A DNA stretch of 64,000 bases. It comes from Mesorhizobium sp. B2-7-2 (GTDB taxonomy: Bacteria; Pseudomonadota; Alphaproteobacteria; Rhizobiales; Rhizobiaceae). Where the stretch lies: positions 1-64,000 of the forward strand of contig NZ_VFTZ01000024.1 of the NCBI RefSeq assembly GCF_006440775.1. The letters run 5' to 3'. Position 1 is the first letter of the stretch. Each line of letters starts with the position of its first letter. The notes beneath the pieces were generated by a model. It made no database searches, was not told where the DNA came from, and saw only the letters and a program-made list of their open reading frames with translations. A program made the position numbers and the translations under genes. Positions 24,524 through 32,844 of the stretch are shown in pieces.

Positions 24524-24829
24524 TCAAGCTCCGAGCGAGCCAGGGCCGATCGGCCTGACTTCGAGCTGCAAGCCCAGCGCCTTGGTTACACCGAGCAGCG
24601 TGCTGAGGCGTGGATCGCCTTTTTCACTCAGCGCTTTGTAAAGCGCTTCGCGCGTAACGCCAGCATCCTTGGCTACAGCTGTCATACCGCGCGCACGGGC
24701 GACAACACCAAGCGCGTGCGCGATATAGGTTGCGTCGCCGGTTTCGAAGGCGTCGGCAAGGAGTTCGGCCTGGGACTCCGCGTCGTCGAAATATTCAGCA
24801 GCATCGAACGGTGTGGTTTTGAGAGCCAT
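24524..24829 (-). CDS. antitoxin of a HigA-like/addiction-module pair
   Basis: 101 residues, ATG at 24829. Contains a Cro/C1-type helix-turn-helix: MTAVAKDAGVTREALYKALS and LSTLLGVTKALGLQLEVRPI, the form found in addiction-module antidote proteins. Its start is 1 bp after the toxin stop. The order toxin then antitoxin is that of higBA-type systems. It should bind the paired operator copies upstream of the toxin gene. Confidence 0.88.
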   Translation of the reverse strand: MALKTTPFDAAEYFDDAESQAELLADAFETGDATYIAHALGVVARARGMTAVAKDAGVTREALYKALSEKGDPRLSTLLGVTKALGLQLEVRPIGPGSLGA

Positions 24830-24830
24830 A

Positions 24831-25118
24831 TTAAACCTCGTCTGCCATCTGCTTGGCTTTTCTGATGTCTCTGTCTTGGGAGGATTTGTCACCTCCGCAA
24901 AGCAGGATGATGATGGTGCTGCCGCGCCGGACGAAATAGACGCGGTAACCCGGCCCGTAGTCGATCCGAAGCTCGCCTATGCCTTCGAAGAATTTGGCAT
25001 CCCCCAACAGACCGGCCCCAACACGGATAAGCCTCTGAGCGATCTTCCTGGCAGCCCGGATATCCTTGAGGTCCCGCAGCCACTTCCTGAATTCCTCGGT
25101 CTGCCGAACATCGATCAT
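24831..25118 (-). CDS. RelE/HigB-family toxin
   Basis: 95 residues from the ATG at 25118. RelE-superfamily sheet: MIDVRQTEEFRKWLRDLKD, IGELRIDYGPGYRVYFVRRG, IIILLCGGDKSSQDRDIRKA. The Arg/Tyr-rich strand GPGYRVYF and the GGDKSSQ turn are typical of the HigB-like mRNA interferase or killer-protein group. Upstream TTG/GTG codons (25148, 25136) are alternatives because the ATG lacks a ribosome-binding sequence; a leaderless transcript is possible. Confidence 0.9.
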   Translation of the reverse strand: MIDVRQTEEFRKWLRDLKDIRAARKIAQRLIRVGAGLLGDAKFFEGIGELRIDYGPGYRVYFVRRGSTIIILLCGGDKSSQDRDIRKAKQMADEV

Positions 25119-25176
25119 ATGTGAACTATAATTCACAGATACAAGCAAATCAAGATATGTGAACTATAATTCACAG
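25117..25176 (-). promoter_or_regulatory. paired 22-bp direct repeats, operator of the toxin-antitoxin operon
   Basis: The 22-bp sequence ATATGTGAACTATAATTCAC(AG) occurs at 25117-25138 and 25155-25176, 38 bp apart. Each copy contains the inverted repeat GTGAA-CTATAA-TTCAC. Copy 1 touches the toxin start codon; copy 2 covers the stop codon of the Rieske gene. A TATAGT -10-like element lies within each copy on the minus strand. Confidence 0.75.
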
Positions 25177-26166
25177 TTCAATCTCATGCACCCTTGCCTC
25201 AGTCGCCGCCGCCGGCATCTTCCCCTCCATGATCGCCGCGATGTCGCGGCGCAGAAAGTCGAGCGGGCCGATCACCGGCAGGGCTTGCGGCGGTAGCCGG
25301 GCGTTGTCGCTGGCCGATTTCAGCACCCTGCGATCTTGGTGCAGCGCGATGTTGAAAAGCGGCTTGAAGGCCAGCGCCTTCAGCTCGCCGAGCAGGCCTT
25401 GGCGCCGGCCGATCAGCCAGCCGATACCCTCGACGGTGTGCTTATCCGCCTGGCGCAGATGGAAGGTGGTGGCTAAGACCAGCCCGTCCCTGCCCCAATA
25501 TTCGAGCTCGGCGATGCCGGGATGGCGGAAGCGGCCGATGGTCTTCGCACGTTCGCCTTCCAAGAGCCGGCTGATCAGGCCCTGCTGACGGTCCTCGCCG
25601 GTGTAGCAGGCCTCGACCCAGCCCTCGCCGCCGGTCACCTCGACCCGCACCAGGTGGCGCTTCGAGGTCAGGCCGCGCAGCAGGCCTTTGTGGGTGAAAT
25701 GGGTATGGGTGGCATCGAGGATGTTTTCCGCCGCATCGATGACCGTCGACTGCGTCGATGAGCGCACCCGCCGCACGATGACATCCTTGCCCTGCATGCA
25801 GTGCAGGTAAGGCTCGCTCGTCGGCGAGCCGGAAGAAATGAAGACGACGCCGTCGCGCTCGATCGCGGCAAAGCGACGGACCCGGTAATGCGGCATGGCG
25901 CCGACATGGCCGGGGATCGCGGTGCAGCGTCCCTCGCCGTCATAACGCCAGCCATGATAGGGGCATTCGATCTCGCCGCCGACGATCTTGCCGGTCGACA
26001 GCTCCACCAGCCGGTGCGGACAGCGGTCGAACAGGGCCGCAATGCCTTGCGCCGAGCGGAACAGCACCACCGGCTCGCCATCGAGCATAATGCGCTTCGG
26101 CCGCTTGCCGATATCGGCGGACAGCGCCACCGCCTGCCAACAGGCTTCCCTGCCGCGCTCGCTCAC
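25171..26166 (-). CDS. Rieske 2Fe-2S aromatic ring-hydroxylating oxygenase-like protein
   Basis: 331 residues from the GTG at 26166, which overlaps the upstream stop (GTGA) and follows CAGGAG; an ATG at 26202 lies inside the upstream gene. Rieske cluster ligands: FDRCPHRLVE (Cys49, His51) and ECPYHGWRY (Cys68, His71). The mononuclear iron site is D151-x2-H154-x4-H159 in ILDATHTHFTH. This is the alpha-subunit layout of oxygenases such as ketosteroid or vanillate demethylase types. No ferredoxin or reductase gene is adjacent. Last gene of the six-gene operon. Confidence 0.9.
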   Translation of the reverse strand: MSERGREACWQAVALSADIGKRPKRIMLDGEPVVLFRSAQGIAALFDRCPHRLVELSTGKIVGGEIECPYHGWRYDGEGRCTAIPGHVGAMPHYRVRRFAAIERDGVVFISSGSPTSEPYLHCMQGKDVIVRRVRSSTQSTVIDAAENILDATHTHFTHKGLLRGLTSKRHLVRVEVTGGEGWVEACYTGEDRQQGLISRLLEGERAKTIGRFRHPGIAELEYWGRDGLVLATTFHLRQADKHTVEGIGWLIGRRQGLLGELKALAFKPLFNIALHQDRRVLKSASDNARLPPQALPVIGPLDFLRRDIAAIMEGKMPAAATEARVHEIEL

Positions 26167-27308
26167 AATTCGAAGCTCCTGAGGAGGGGGATGCCGACCC
26201 ATGCCAGCACCGTCTCCATGACGCGGATCGCCATGCGTCGGCGAAGCGCAAGATGCCCGGCATAGACGGCGTTGTATTCGATCGCGGCGACAGCGCCGCG
26301 CCGGCGTTTGAAATCTGCGGCACCCGCGCTCATGTTGAAGAAAAGGCCGCGCGCCGTGGCATGGTCCTGCGCCACCGCCATCATCATGCGATAAAGCCCG
26401 CCGGCGACCGGCAGGCTGGTGTCATAGCCGACGATGGGCTGGGTCAGCGTGCCGCCGTTTTCGAACAGGCCGGTGACGGCGACCAGCTCGCCTGCCGGCC
26501 GGCGCAATCCCGCCAGGCTGATGATGCCGCGCCGGTGCATTTCGGCGATGCAGCGGGCGGTGTAGTGCGGATTGAGCGGCGTGTACTTGTCGAGATAGAG
26601 CATGGCGTAGAGCTGCTCGGCGCGCGCATAATCGGCCTCGGTGAAATCGCCATTGCCGACCCGCTCAAACGGTGTTGCGCGCAAGCGGGCGCGATCGCGC
26701 TTCATGTCGCGCGTCATTGCGGGCGCGGCGCTGCGATCGGCGAAGATGTAGATCTGGCGCGCCGCCAGCATGCGGAACCCCTCGGCCCTCAAGGCGGCAA
26801 TGGTCGCCGGGTCGGCGATGTCGTTCAACGAGCGGATGACGATGGCGCGATCGGGGAAACGCGCGGTCAAGGCCGCGCGCAGCGACGCGATCGCCGGCCC
26901 GTCGAGCAGCGGCACCGGATTGGTCGAATAGAGCCAGTTGTTGACCTGCGCCTGACGGTCGAGGCCGCTTGCCCTGACCAGCGGCGCGCAGACTCCAATC
27001 AGAGTACTCAGCGCGCGCCGCAGCAGAGGATGGGCGGCGAAGTTGCGCGTCTCATCCATCGCGTAGTCGATATAGGCGCTGGTCGGGCAGCAGATATAGC
27101 AGTTGTGCGCCTTGCCCTCGTCGTTCAACGTCAGCGGAAAAATGCCTCCGGCGATTTCGAACGTCTCGACTTTCGTGTCCAGATTGGCGATGAGGTGGCG
27201 CACCGGCATCTCATTGAAAAGCCTTACAAAAGTCTCGACCTTTGCCGGCTTGTTCTCGACCCGGTCGGCCTGTTGCACAGGCCTTTGCGCCATCGCCGCG
27301 CCGCTCAT
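26163..27308 (-). CDS. acyltransferase-like protein (GNAT-type C-terminal part), unknown function
   Basis: 381 residues, ATG at 27308 overlapping the upstream stop (ATGA). The N-terminal 70 residues contain an unusual cysteine cluster (HNCYICCPTS). The middle and C-terminal part looks like a GNAT fold: FTEADYARAEQLYAMLYLDK, IISLAGLRRPAGELVAVTGL, and a substrate-binding region ending FFNMSAGAADFKRRRGA and EYNAVYAGHL. N-acylation is possible but unproven. It is held tightly in the operon by overlaps on both sides. Confidence 0.72.
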   Translation of the reverse strand: MSGAAMAQRPVQQADRVENKPAKVETFVRLFNEMPVRHLIANLDTKVETFEIAGGIFPLTLNDEGKAHNCYICCPTSAYIDYAMDETRNFAAHPLLRRALSTLIGVCAPLVRASGLDRQAQVNNWLYSTNPVPLLDGPAIASLRAALTARFPDRAIVIRSLNDIADPATIAALRAEGFRMLAARQIYIFADRSAAPAMTRDMKRDRARLRATPFERVGNGDFTEADYARAEQLYAMLYLDKYTPLNPHYTARCIAEMHRRGIISLAGLRRPAGELVAVTGLFENGGTLTQPIVGYDTSLPVAGGLYRMMMAVAQDHATARGLFFNMSAGAADFKRRRGAVAAIEYNAVYAGHLALRRRMAIRVMETVLAWVGIPLLRSFEL

Positions 27309-28561
27309 CGCGCGCGCTCCAGGCGGGCTTCGACGCGACGCAGCTTGCGGCCTGTCTCCAGCGGCAGCGGCGCGCGGACGAGCGTGACGGCGGCGACCGC
27401 CTTTCTTGCTTCCAGCAACGCTAGCACAGCTTGATGCGCGGCAGCTGCCGCGTCGTCCGGAAGCGTCGGCGGAAGGCTGAGCTCGATCCTGTCCAGCCCG
27501 GTCTGGACAAGACGAAAATCGTCGATGCGGCGATCGGCCTTGAGCACGGCGTTGCGCAGCACATCCGGCGTGACGAGGACCGGTCCGTCCGGCGACATGA
27601 GCCGGAACACATCGTCCATGCGGCCGACGATCTCGTCGACGCTGCGCAGCGGCGAACCACAGCGGCAAGGTTCTTCGGACAAGCGCAATAGGTCGTTCAT
27701 CCTGTAGCGCGCCATGATCTGTGTCCGGCGGCGAAAGGCCGTCACCAGCGGGGTCACCAGGCCCTCGCCCGCCGGCTCGAATTCGAAGAATACGGAGTCT
27801 TCGGCAAGGTGCAGTCCGCCCTGGCGGCAGGTGACCGCGAACAGGCCTTCGGTCGCCATGTAGATCTGATCGAGCGGCAGCCGGAAGAAATCCTCTATAA
27901 CCGGACGGTCAACCGGATCCAGCGTTTCAGCCGCCGAGAAGACACGCTTCGGACGCAGACGGAAACCCTCGCTCGCGAAATGCCGCAGGACTTTCGGCGG
28001 CGCGATAATCACCGTCGGGTCGAAGGCTTGGAGCGCGCCGCGCCAGCTCTCCGGCCCTGATGTCAGATCGAAGAAGGCGAGCTTGATCAGGCGCGATTTG
28101 CGGGCGCTGTCGTAAAGCCCGGTATTCTGCGGCAGTATGACCGCGACGCGCATGCCGCTCCATAGAAGATCGGGCGCCGCCTTGGCCAGGACCGCGCCCA
28201 GCCAGCGGTATTTTTCGGCCTCGGAAATCACGAACAGGCCGCGATTGCCCGATGTTCCGGTGCTGGCGCCGATAGTGAGCGGTCCTGCGCGGCCCTCGCC
28301 CGCCAGGGCCGCCCAGGCTTGCGCGGCGGTGAGACGGTGGATGTTGAATTCGTCGAAGCGCGCCATCAGCAGTGCCTTGTCGGTGACCGGCAGATCGCTG
28401 AGGCGCGCCGGCGGCTTGCCGTAAAAGGGCGCGCGCGGCAGGTCGCCGTTCAGGAAGCGCCGCAAGGCCGCCGCCTGCCAGCGCTCGAAGTCGGGCCGGG
28501 GCTTGCGCGAGACCCAGCGTGTCAGCGCGAAGGAGCCTGCCGCTTCCGCCAGCCCGTTCAT
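27305..28561 (-). CDS. PaaK/F390-synthetase-like adenylate-forming enzyme
   Basis: 418 residues. Adenylate-forming fold with the phosphate loop TIGASTGTSGNRGLFVIS (about residues 96-113), ATEGLFAVT for the second nucleotide motif, YRMNDLLRL, and a CRCG pair (PCRCGSPLRS) as in coenzyme F390 synthetase and PaaK relatives. It would activate a carboxylic acid with ATP. Start ATG at 28561 overlaps the stop of the metallohydrolase. In Ole-type clusters this position is held by the AMP-dependent OleC. Confidence 0.85.
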   Translation of the reverse strand: MNGLAEAAGSFALTRWVSRKPRPDFERWQAAALRRFLNGDLPRAPFYGKPPARLSDLPVTDKALLMARFDEFNIHRLTAAQAWAALAGEGRAGPLTIGASTGTSGNRGLFVISEAEKYRWLGAVLAKAAPDLLWSGMRVAVILPQNTGLYDSARKSRLIKLAFFDLTSGPESWRGALQAFDPTVIIAPPKVLRHFASEGFRLRPKRVFSAAETLDPVDRPVIEDFFRLPLDQIYMATEGLFAVTCRQGGLHLAEDSVFFEFEPAGEGLVTPLVTAFRRRTQIMARYRMNDLLRLSEEPCRCGSPLRSVDEIVGRMDDVFRLMSPDGPVLVTPDVLRNAVLKADRRIDDFRLVQTGLDRIELSLPPTLPDDAAAAAHQAVLALLEARKAVAAVTLVRAPLPLETGRKLRRVEARLERAR

Positions 28562-29382
28562 GCGGCCTCCGGTGCGAGGTCGTAAGATGTCGGAGCGGGA
28601 TCATGGCAGAGCATCACTTCGCCGCCTGAGGCGAGGAAGCGACGCAGCATGGCGCTGGTCGGCTCGATCGCCGCGGCATCCTCGGCGATTAACGTGGTCG
28701 GGAAACCCGGCGTGCGGTTATGGGTCAAGGCATTGAGCAGCCATTGCGCATCGACGGCGTAGAGCAGCGGCCGGGCCGGTCCGGTAAACAGCAGGCCGAA
28801 CTGGCCGTCGGCATGTCCTGGAAGATCGACCGCGATCACGCTGCCGTCGCCGAAAAGATCGGCGCCGCCTGGCGCGCCTTCGCGCGCCTCGACTCGCCGC
28901 TTCGCGGACAACGCCTCCAGCCGCGCCTCGAAATCCGGCGGGAAGAGTTCGGTGAAGACGCCGTGGCGCAGATTCTGCCTCGGGCTGCGCGCCTTGACCC
29001 GCGCCCAGGCGGCGTCGCTGGCGATGAAGCGCGCGTTGCGGAACAGCGACAGGCCCGAAATGTGGTCGGCGTGGAAATGGGTGACGGTGATCGTGCGGAT
29101 GTCGTCGGGCGACAGGCCGAAACGCCGCAGCACCGGCAGGACCTGCTCGGCGGCGTTGATTTGAGGTTTCAGCAGCGCAGCGTAGAGCCGAAGCATGCGG
29201 CTGCGCCGCGCGTCGCTCAACGCCTCAGGTGTGTAGCCGGTGTCGATGAGCACCGGCCCGGCAGCCGGGTGAAAGAACAGCCCGTAACGGACGCGCAGCC
29301 TGACGCTTTGCCAGTTGCCGCCGCGCAGGATCAATCGCTCGGCAGCGCTCACCCAGGCGCTGTTGGCGAAGACGATCCTCAT
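28558..29382 (-). CDS. MBL-fold metallohydrolase
   Basis: 274 residues. Metal site HFHADH at residues 102-107, upstream strand VLIDTGY, a C-terminal metal His/Asp region (VDLPGHADGQF and EVMLCHDPAP). The order and spacing resemble N-acyl-homoserine lactonase and lactonase-like enzymes. It has no signal peptide. Start overlaps the reductase stop as ATGA. A lactone, thioester or ester substrate made by the neighbouring synthase is possible. Confidence 0.9.
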   Translation of the reverse strand: MRIVFANSAWVSAAERLILRGGNWQSVRLRVRYGLFFHPAAGPVLIDTGYTPEALSDARRSRMLRLYAALLKPQINAAEQVLPVLRRFGLSPDDIRTITVTHFHADHISGLSLFRNARFIASDAAWARVKARSPRQNLRHGVFTELFPPDFEARLEALSAKRRVEAREGAPGGADLFGDGSVIAVDLPGHADGQFGLLFTGPARPLLYAVDAQWLLNALTHNRTPGFPTTLIAEDAAAIEPTSAMLRRFLASGGEVMLCHDPAPTSYDLAPEAA

Positions 29383-30362
29383 GCCTGCGCACCGCCGGAA
29401 AAAGTGCGGTCAAGCCCCTGTTCGAACGAGATTTTCGGCGTCCAACCGAGAACTCGCTTGGCGTTGGAAAGATCGAGGCTTTGCGCATAGGCGAAGAGGC
29501 CGAGCCCATAGCGGGTGACCGGCGGCTCGGGCCGTCCAGGCAACCGGAGCGCCACTGCTTCTATCAGGCCCGCCGCCAGCATCGCCGGCTTGAGCGGCGT
29601 CGGCCGCCAGCGCGCCTGGAGACCGGCGCGGGCGCAGGCCTCGTCGGCGATGCGGCGGACCGGCAGCACCTCGCCGCCGGAGATGTTGAAGATCCGGCAT
29701 TCCGCTTCCCCGGTCGCGGCAAGCGCCGCCATCACTGCGTCAACGACGTCGTCGACATAAGTGAGGTCGATGGCCGCCCGGCCATCGCGAAACAGCGGCA
29801 GCGGGCGGCTTCTTGCCGCCTTGAGCAGGCGCGGCAGCAGCGCGTGGTCGCCTTTGCCGTAGATGCCGCGCGGCCGCAGCGCCAGCGGATGGACATCTGG
29901 CTGGCCGAGCACGATCTTTTCGGCCTCGCGCTTGGTGCGGGCATAGTGGTTCACGGGCTCCGGCAAGGCCGCGTCCTCGCTGAGCCCAAGCTGGTCGCGG
30001 AAGGCAAAGCAGACGGACGGGGTGGAGATGTGGACGAAGCGGCTGACACCCTGCCGCTGTGCGAAATCGACAAGGTTGCGCGTTGCCGTGACATTGGCCG
30101 CCTCGAAATCCGCGAGGCGTCCGAAAGGCGAGGAGAGCGCCGCGCAATGGATGATCCGTTCGACCCTGCCAAGCCTCGGATCGAGCGCGCCGTCGAGCGG
30201 CCGCACGAGATCGTGGCGGACGATGCGATGGCCGGCGGCCTCCAGCGCGGCGCAGCACGCTTCATCGCGGCCGAGCCCGAGCGCCAGCGTGCCGGACGCG
30301 GCCAGCCGCTCGAGCACGTGCGAGCCCAAGAAACCGCTGGCGCCGGTGACGAGCACGGCCAT
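29379..30362 (-). CDS. NAD(P)-dependent epimerase/dehydratase (OleD-like reductase)
   Basis: 327 residues. Extended SDR: VTGASGFLGSHV at residues 5-16, catalytic Tyr140-x3-Lys144 in NHYARTKREAEK, and LALRPRGIYGKGDHALLP, typical of 3-beta-hydroxysteroid dehydrogenase/OleD relatives. It would reduce a beta-keto acid or sugar keto group. Starts 2 bp after the synthase stop and overlaps the MBL gene by 4 bp. Confidence 0.9.
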   Translation of the reverse strand: MAVLVTGASGFLGSHVLERLAASGTLALGLGRDEACCAALEAAGHRIVRHDLVRPLDGALDPRLGRVERIIHCAALSSPFGRLADFEAANVTATRNLVDFAQRQGVSRFVHISTPSVCFAFRDQLGLSEDAALPEPVNHYARTKREAEKIVLGQPDVHPLALRPRGIYGKGDHALLPRLLKAARSRPLPLFRDGRAAIDLTYVDDVVDAVMAALAATGEAECRIFNISGGEVLPVRRIADEACARAGLQARWRPTPLKPAMLAAGLIEAVALRLPGRPEPPVTRYGLGLFAYAQSLDLSNAKRVLGWTPKISFEQGLDRTFSGGAQA

Positions 30363-30364
30363 CC

Positions 30365-31354
30365 TCAGACCTCCAGCGCCATGCCGCCGAAGGAGACGCC
30401 GGCCGACGTGCCGAGGATGAGCAGCTTCATGCCCGGCGCTACGCGGCCCTCGCGGCGCGCGACGTCCAGCGCGAAGGGAATGGACGCCGCGATCTGGTTG
30501 CCGAAGCGGGCGGAAATGTCGACGAGCTTTTCCGGCGCAAAGCCGGTCTGGCGCGCCATATGGGCGAGCGCGAACGGGCTCGCCTGGTGCGGCACGACGA
30601 GATCGACATCGGCATGCCGCCAGCCGGCGCGCTCGAGCAGAGCAGCGACGAAGCCGTTGAAATGGCGCGCGGTGAGCCTGAACAGTTCCTTGCCGTCCAT
30701 GTGGAACAGACTGTGCGCCGCGAACGCTTCCTGCTCCTTGCGGAAATCGAAGCGCGTGCCGCCCGAACCGATGCCGCAGGCTTCCCACGCAGATGGATAG
30801 GTGCGCATCAGGCTTGCCGCCACCTTGCCCTCGCCTTGGCCGCCTTTGCGCAGCACGGCGGCCGCGGCGCCGTCGCCGAAGAGCGCGGCGATCTCGGGCG
30901 CATCCTGCCACGGCAAGGCGCGCGAGGCGATCTCGGAGGAAAACACCAGCGCCGTCTCGCATTGCCCGGCCTCGATCATGCGGCCGGCGGTCTCGAAGGC
31001 GGTGAGGAAGCCCAGGCATGTGCTGTTGACGTCGAAGGCGGCGGCCGAGCCGTCGGCCAGCCCAAGGCGCTGCATGACCAAGGGCGCGGTCGCCGGCAGC
31101 GGCTGATAAGGCACGCCGCAGCCGCCGATGATCAGGTCGACGGCGCCGGGATCGAGGCCGGCATCCTCAAGCGCCAGCGTCGCCGCCGCGCAAGCTAGAT
31201 CGATTTGCGATTCGCCCTCGCAGACATAGCGCTCGACGACGCCGGTCGCGGTTTCGAGCGCGCCCTCGCCGAGGCCAAGCCGCTCCTCCAGCGTCCGCGT
31301 CGTGACGCGCTCAGCCGGTACCGCCCTGCCGGTTCCGACGATCCTGATCCGCAT
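30365..31354 (-). CDS. beta-ketoacyl-ACP synthase III/OleA-like thiolase-fold enzyme
   Basis: 329 residues. Thiolase-fold active site: Cys113 (DVNSTCLGF), His256 (VVPHQAS) and Asn286 (GNQIAAS), the Cys-His-Asn triad of KAS III and OleA. It begins MRIRIVGTGRAVP and ends GVSFGGMALEV, both usual. It condenses an acyl thioester with another; fatty acid initiation is unlikely here because fabF, fabD, fabG and acpP form a separate cluster. First gene of the six-gene operon; a 14-bp inverted repeat lies just upstream. Confidence 0.92.
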   Translation of the reverse strand: MRIRIVGTGRAVPAERVTTRTLEERLGLGEGALETATGVVERYVCEGESQIDLACAAATLALEDAGLDPGAVDLIIGGCGVPYQPLPATAPLVMQRLGLADGSAAAFDVNSTCLGFLTAFETAGRMIEAGQCETALVFSSEIASRALPWQDAPEIAALFGDGAAAAVLRKGGQGEGKVAASLMRTYPSAWEACGIGSGGTRFDFRKEQEAFAAHSLFHMDGKELFRLTARHFNGFVAALLERAGWRHADVDLVVPHQASPFALAHMARQTGFAPEKLVDISARFGNQIAASIPFALDVARREGRVAPGMKLLILGTSAGVSFGGMALEV

Positions 31355-31364
31355 TCTCCCCCCG

Positions 31365-31429
31365 CCGCATGAGCTTGGCCCTATCTAGCGCAAAAAGCGA
31401 TCGATAGCGACGTTTCCAAGCTCATGCGG
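31365..31429. promoter_or_regulatory. nested palindrome upstream of the six-gene operon
   Basis: CCGCATGAGCTTGG (31365-31378) is repeated in perfect inverted form as CCAAGCTCATGCGG (31416-31429), 37 bp apart. Inside is a second, centred symmetry: CTATC-tag-CGC-AAAAA-GCG-atc-GATAG (31381-31407). The element lies 11-75 bp before the KAS III-like start codon and 18 bp after the LRR-like gene stop. It could be an operator, a cruciform or a terminator stem. Confidence 0.6.
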
Positions 31430-31446
31430 TCCTTTGGGACCTCGGC

Positions 31447-32304
31447 CTAGCCGTCGATAACCGATGACACCCAGACCTTTTCGAACCGTTCGGTGAGTTT
31501 TCCCCAATCCTGCTTAGTAACATGCAATCCGTCCAACCAAACTGTTTTCAAAGACGGGATTTCGTACAGCGTTGCCAGAGTTCCTGCAGCGGTCAACGTT
31601 GTTTGGCCTTCGTGGCCGCCAATGGACAAATATTCAAGGTTCGGGAGCTGTGACAGCATTTTGAGATCGTGCTCAGCGATACCCGTTGACCATATGTCGA
31701 GCCAACGCAGCTGCGACATCTTGCAGATCGCCTGCAGGCCAACTGCCGTGATGTCTGTGGCGCCAAGCTCCAAAGCCGTGATTGCCTTCGAATGCGAGAC
31801 CATCCGCGCAAAATCGTCGGAGAACCTTGAGTCCTCAAAGTCCAGTTCGGTCAGCGACGGATTGCCGAGGAGCGCTGCAAGGGATTCTTCCGTAATGCGC
31901 GCCCTTTGCGCGGTGAGTTTTCTGACAGCTGGAAGCTGTGCAATTTGGAACAGATCACTGCTGCCTACACCCCACAGACAGCTAAACTCCTCAAGAGCTT
32001 CGGCCGTTCTAAAACCGTCCAAGCGACCGGCCCGAGAAATACCCAGCAGATGAAGTGCCCTAAGGTTAGGAAGTTGCACGATAGAATTGACCGCCGCGCG
32101 CGTGATGTCGCACCATATCTGGACGCTGTATACAGACCGGATCGCCTTCAGTTTACCGGCATCAGATTTCGCAAACAGCTTGTTCCATCGAATGTAGATC
32201 TCATCGTAGTGAGGATTGGCCGCCAGCTGAGCCGTGTGATCGTCTGTCAGGAACTCGTCAGCTCCTGTCTCAAGCGTGTCTAAGCTGAACTTCAACTCTG
32301 TCAT
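31447..32304 (-). CDS. leucine-rich-repeat-like protein, unknown function
   Basis: 285 residues, no signal peptide or membrane segment. From about residue 75 it is a series of 20-25-residue units with the pattern LxxLxxLxL: LPNLRALHLLGISRAGRLDG, LPAVRKLTAQRARITEES, NPSLTELDFEDSRFSDD, SKAITALELGATDITAVG, MSQLRWLDIWSTGIAEHD, LPNLEYLSIGGHEGQTTL, IPSLKTVWLDGLHVTKQD. This is a small curved LRR solenoid, usually for protein binding. The gene is lower in G+C than its neighbours, so it may have been acquired separately. Confidence 0.75.
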   Translation of the reverse strand: MTELKFSLDTLETGADEFLTDDHTAQLAANPHYDEIYIRWNKLFAKSDAGKLKAIRSVYSVQIWCDITRAAVNSIVQLPNLRALHLLGISRAGRLDGFRTAEALEEFSCLWGVGSSDLFQIAQLPAVRKLTAQRARITEESLAALLGNPSLTELDFEDSRFSDDFARMVSHSKAITALELGATDITAVGLQAICKMSQLRWLDIWSTGIAEHDLKMLSQLPNLEYLSIGGHEGQTTLTAAGTLATLYEIPSLKTVWLDGLHVTKQDWGKLTERFEKVWVSSVIDG

Positions 32305-32385
32305 GAAGTCAGGATCCGCCTCCGTGGGGGTGCTGCCAACGTCCGCAATGGGTCAGAATCGGACGCTAATTTATAAATTTGCGAG

Positions 32386-32835
32386 CTAAGCCTTGCGTTC
32401 CCAGCGTCGGTCCTGGGTCTGCTGCCAGTAGGTGACGGCGTGGCCGGCCTCCTTCATCGTCTTCCAATGGCCGCGAGCGGCTTCGAGCTGTGCCGCGTCA
32501 TGGCCGTCGAACAGGAAGACGGCGCGCTCGTAGCCGGACAAGTCGGGAGGCGTCGCGCCGTCGACCAGGAAACGGATCTGCGCCGCATTCTGGTTGCCTT
32601 CGCCCGTGGTGAGCAGGATCGGCTGTTCGGCCGGATAGGCCTCGCGGTCGGTGGCATGCGCCAGGAAAGAATCGTCGCGGAAAGTCCACAGATGCTGGTC
32701 GAGCGCGTCACGGCGATCTTCCGTGCCGGTCTGCACTACCGCGCGCCAGCCGCGCTCGATGCTGCGCTCGAGCAGGCCGGGCAGCGCCTCCTCGAGCGTC
32801 GATTCGGTCAAATGGTAGAACAGGATGTCTGTCAT
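32386..32835 (-). CDS. holC: DNA polymerase III subunit chi
   Basis: 149 residues, standard length. Chi links the clamp loader to single-strand-binding protein. Visible: DILFYHLTESTLEEALPGLL, DRRDALDQHLWTFRDDSFLA (about residues 42-61), EQPILLTTGEGNQNAAQI and the ERAVFLFDG strand. It is 9 bp downstream of pepA on the same strand, the usual Rhizobiales order. Confidence 0.95.
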   Translation of the reverse strand: MTDILFYHLTESTLEEALPGLLERSIERGWRAVVQTGTEDRRDALDQHLWTFRDDSFLAHATDREAYPAEQPILLTTGEGNQNAAQIRFLVDGATPPDLSGYERAVFLFDGHDAAQLEAARGHWKTMKEAGHAVTYWQQTQDRRWERKA

Positions 32836-32844
32836 CCCGGAAAC

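Noticed and set aside
25117..25176. Possible att site from integration
   Set aside because: The direct repeats contain internal symmetry and lie at the toxin promoter, so operator function explains them; no integrase is present.
30365..31354. Housekeeping fabH
   Set aside because: The gene is locked in an operon with a reductase, ligase and oxygenase and is away from the fab cluster, so a specialised synthase is more likely, though fabH activity cannot be excluded.
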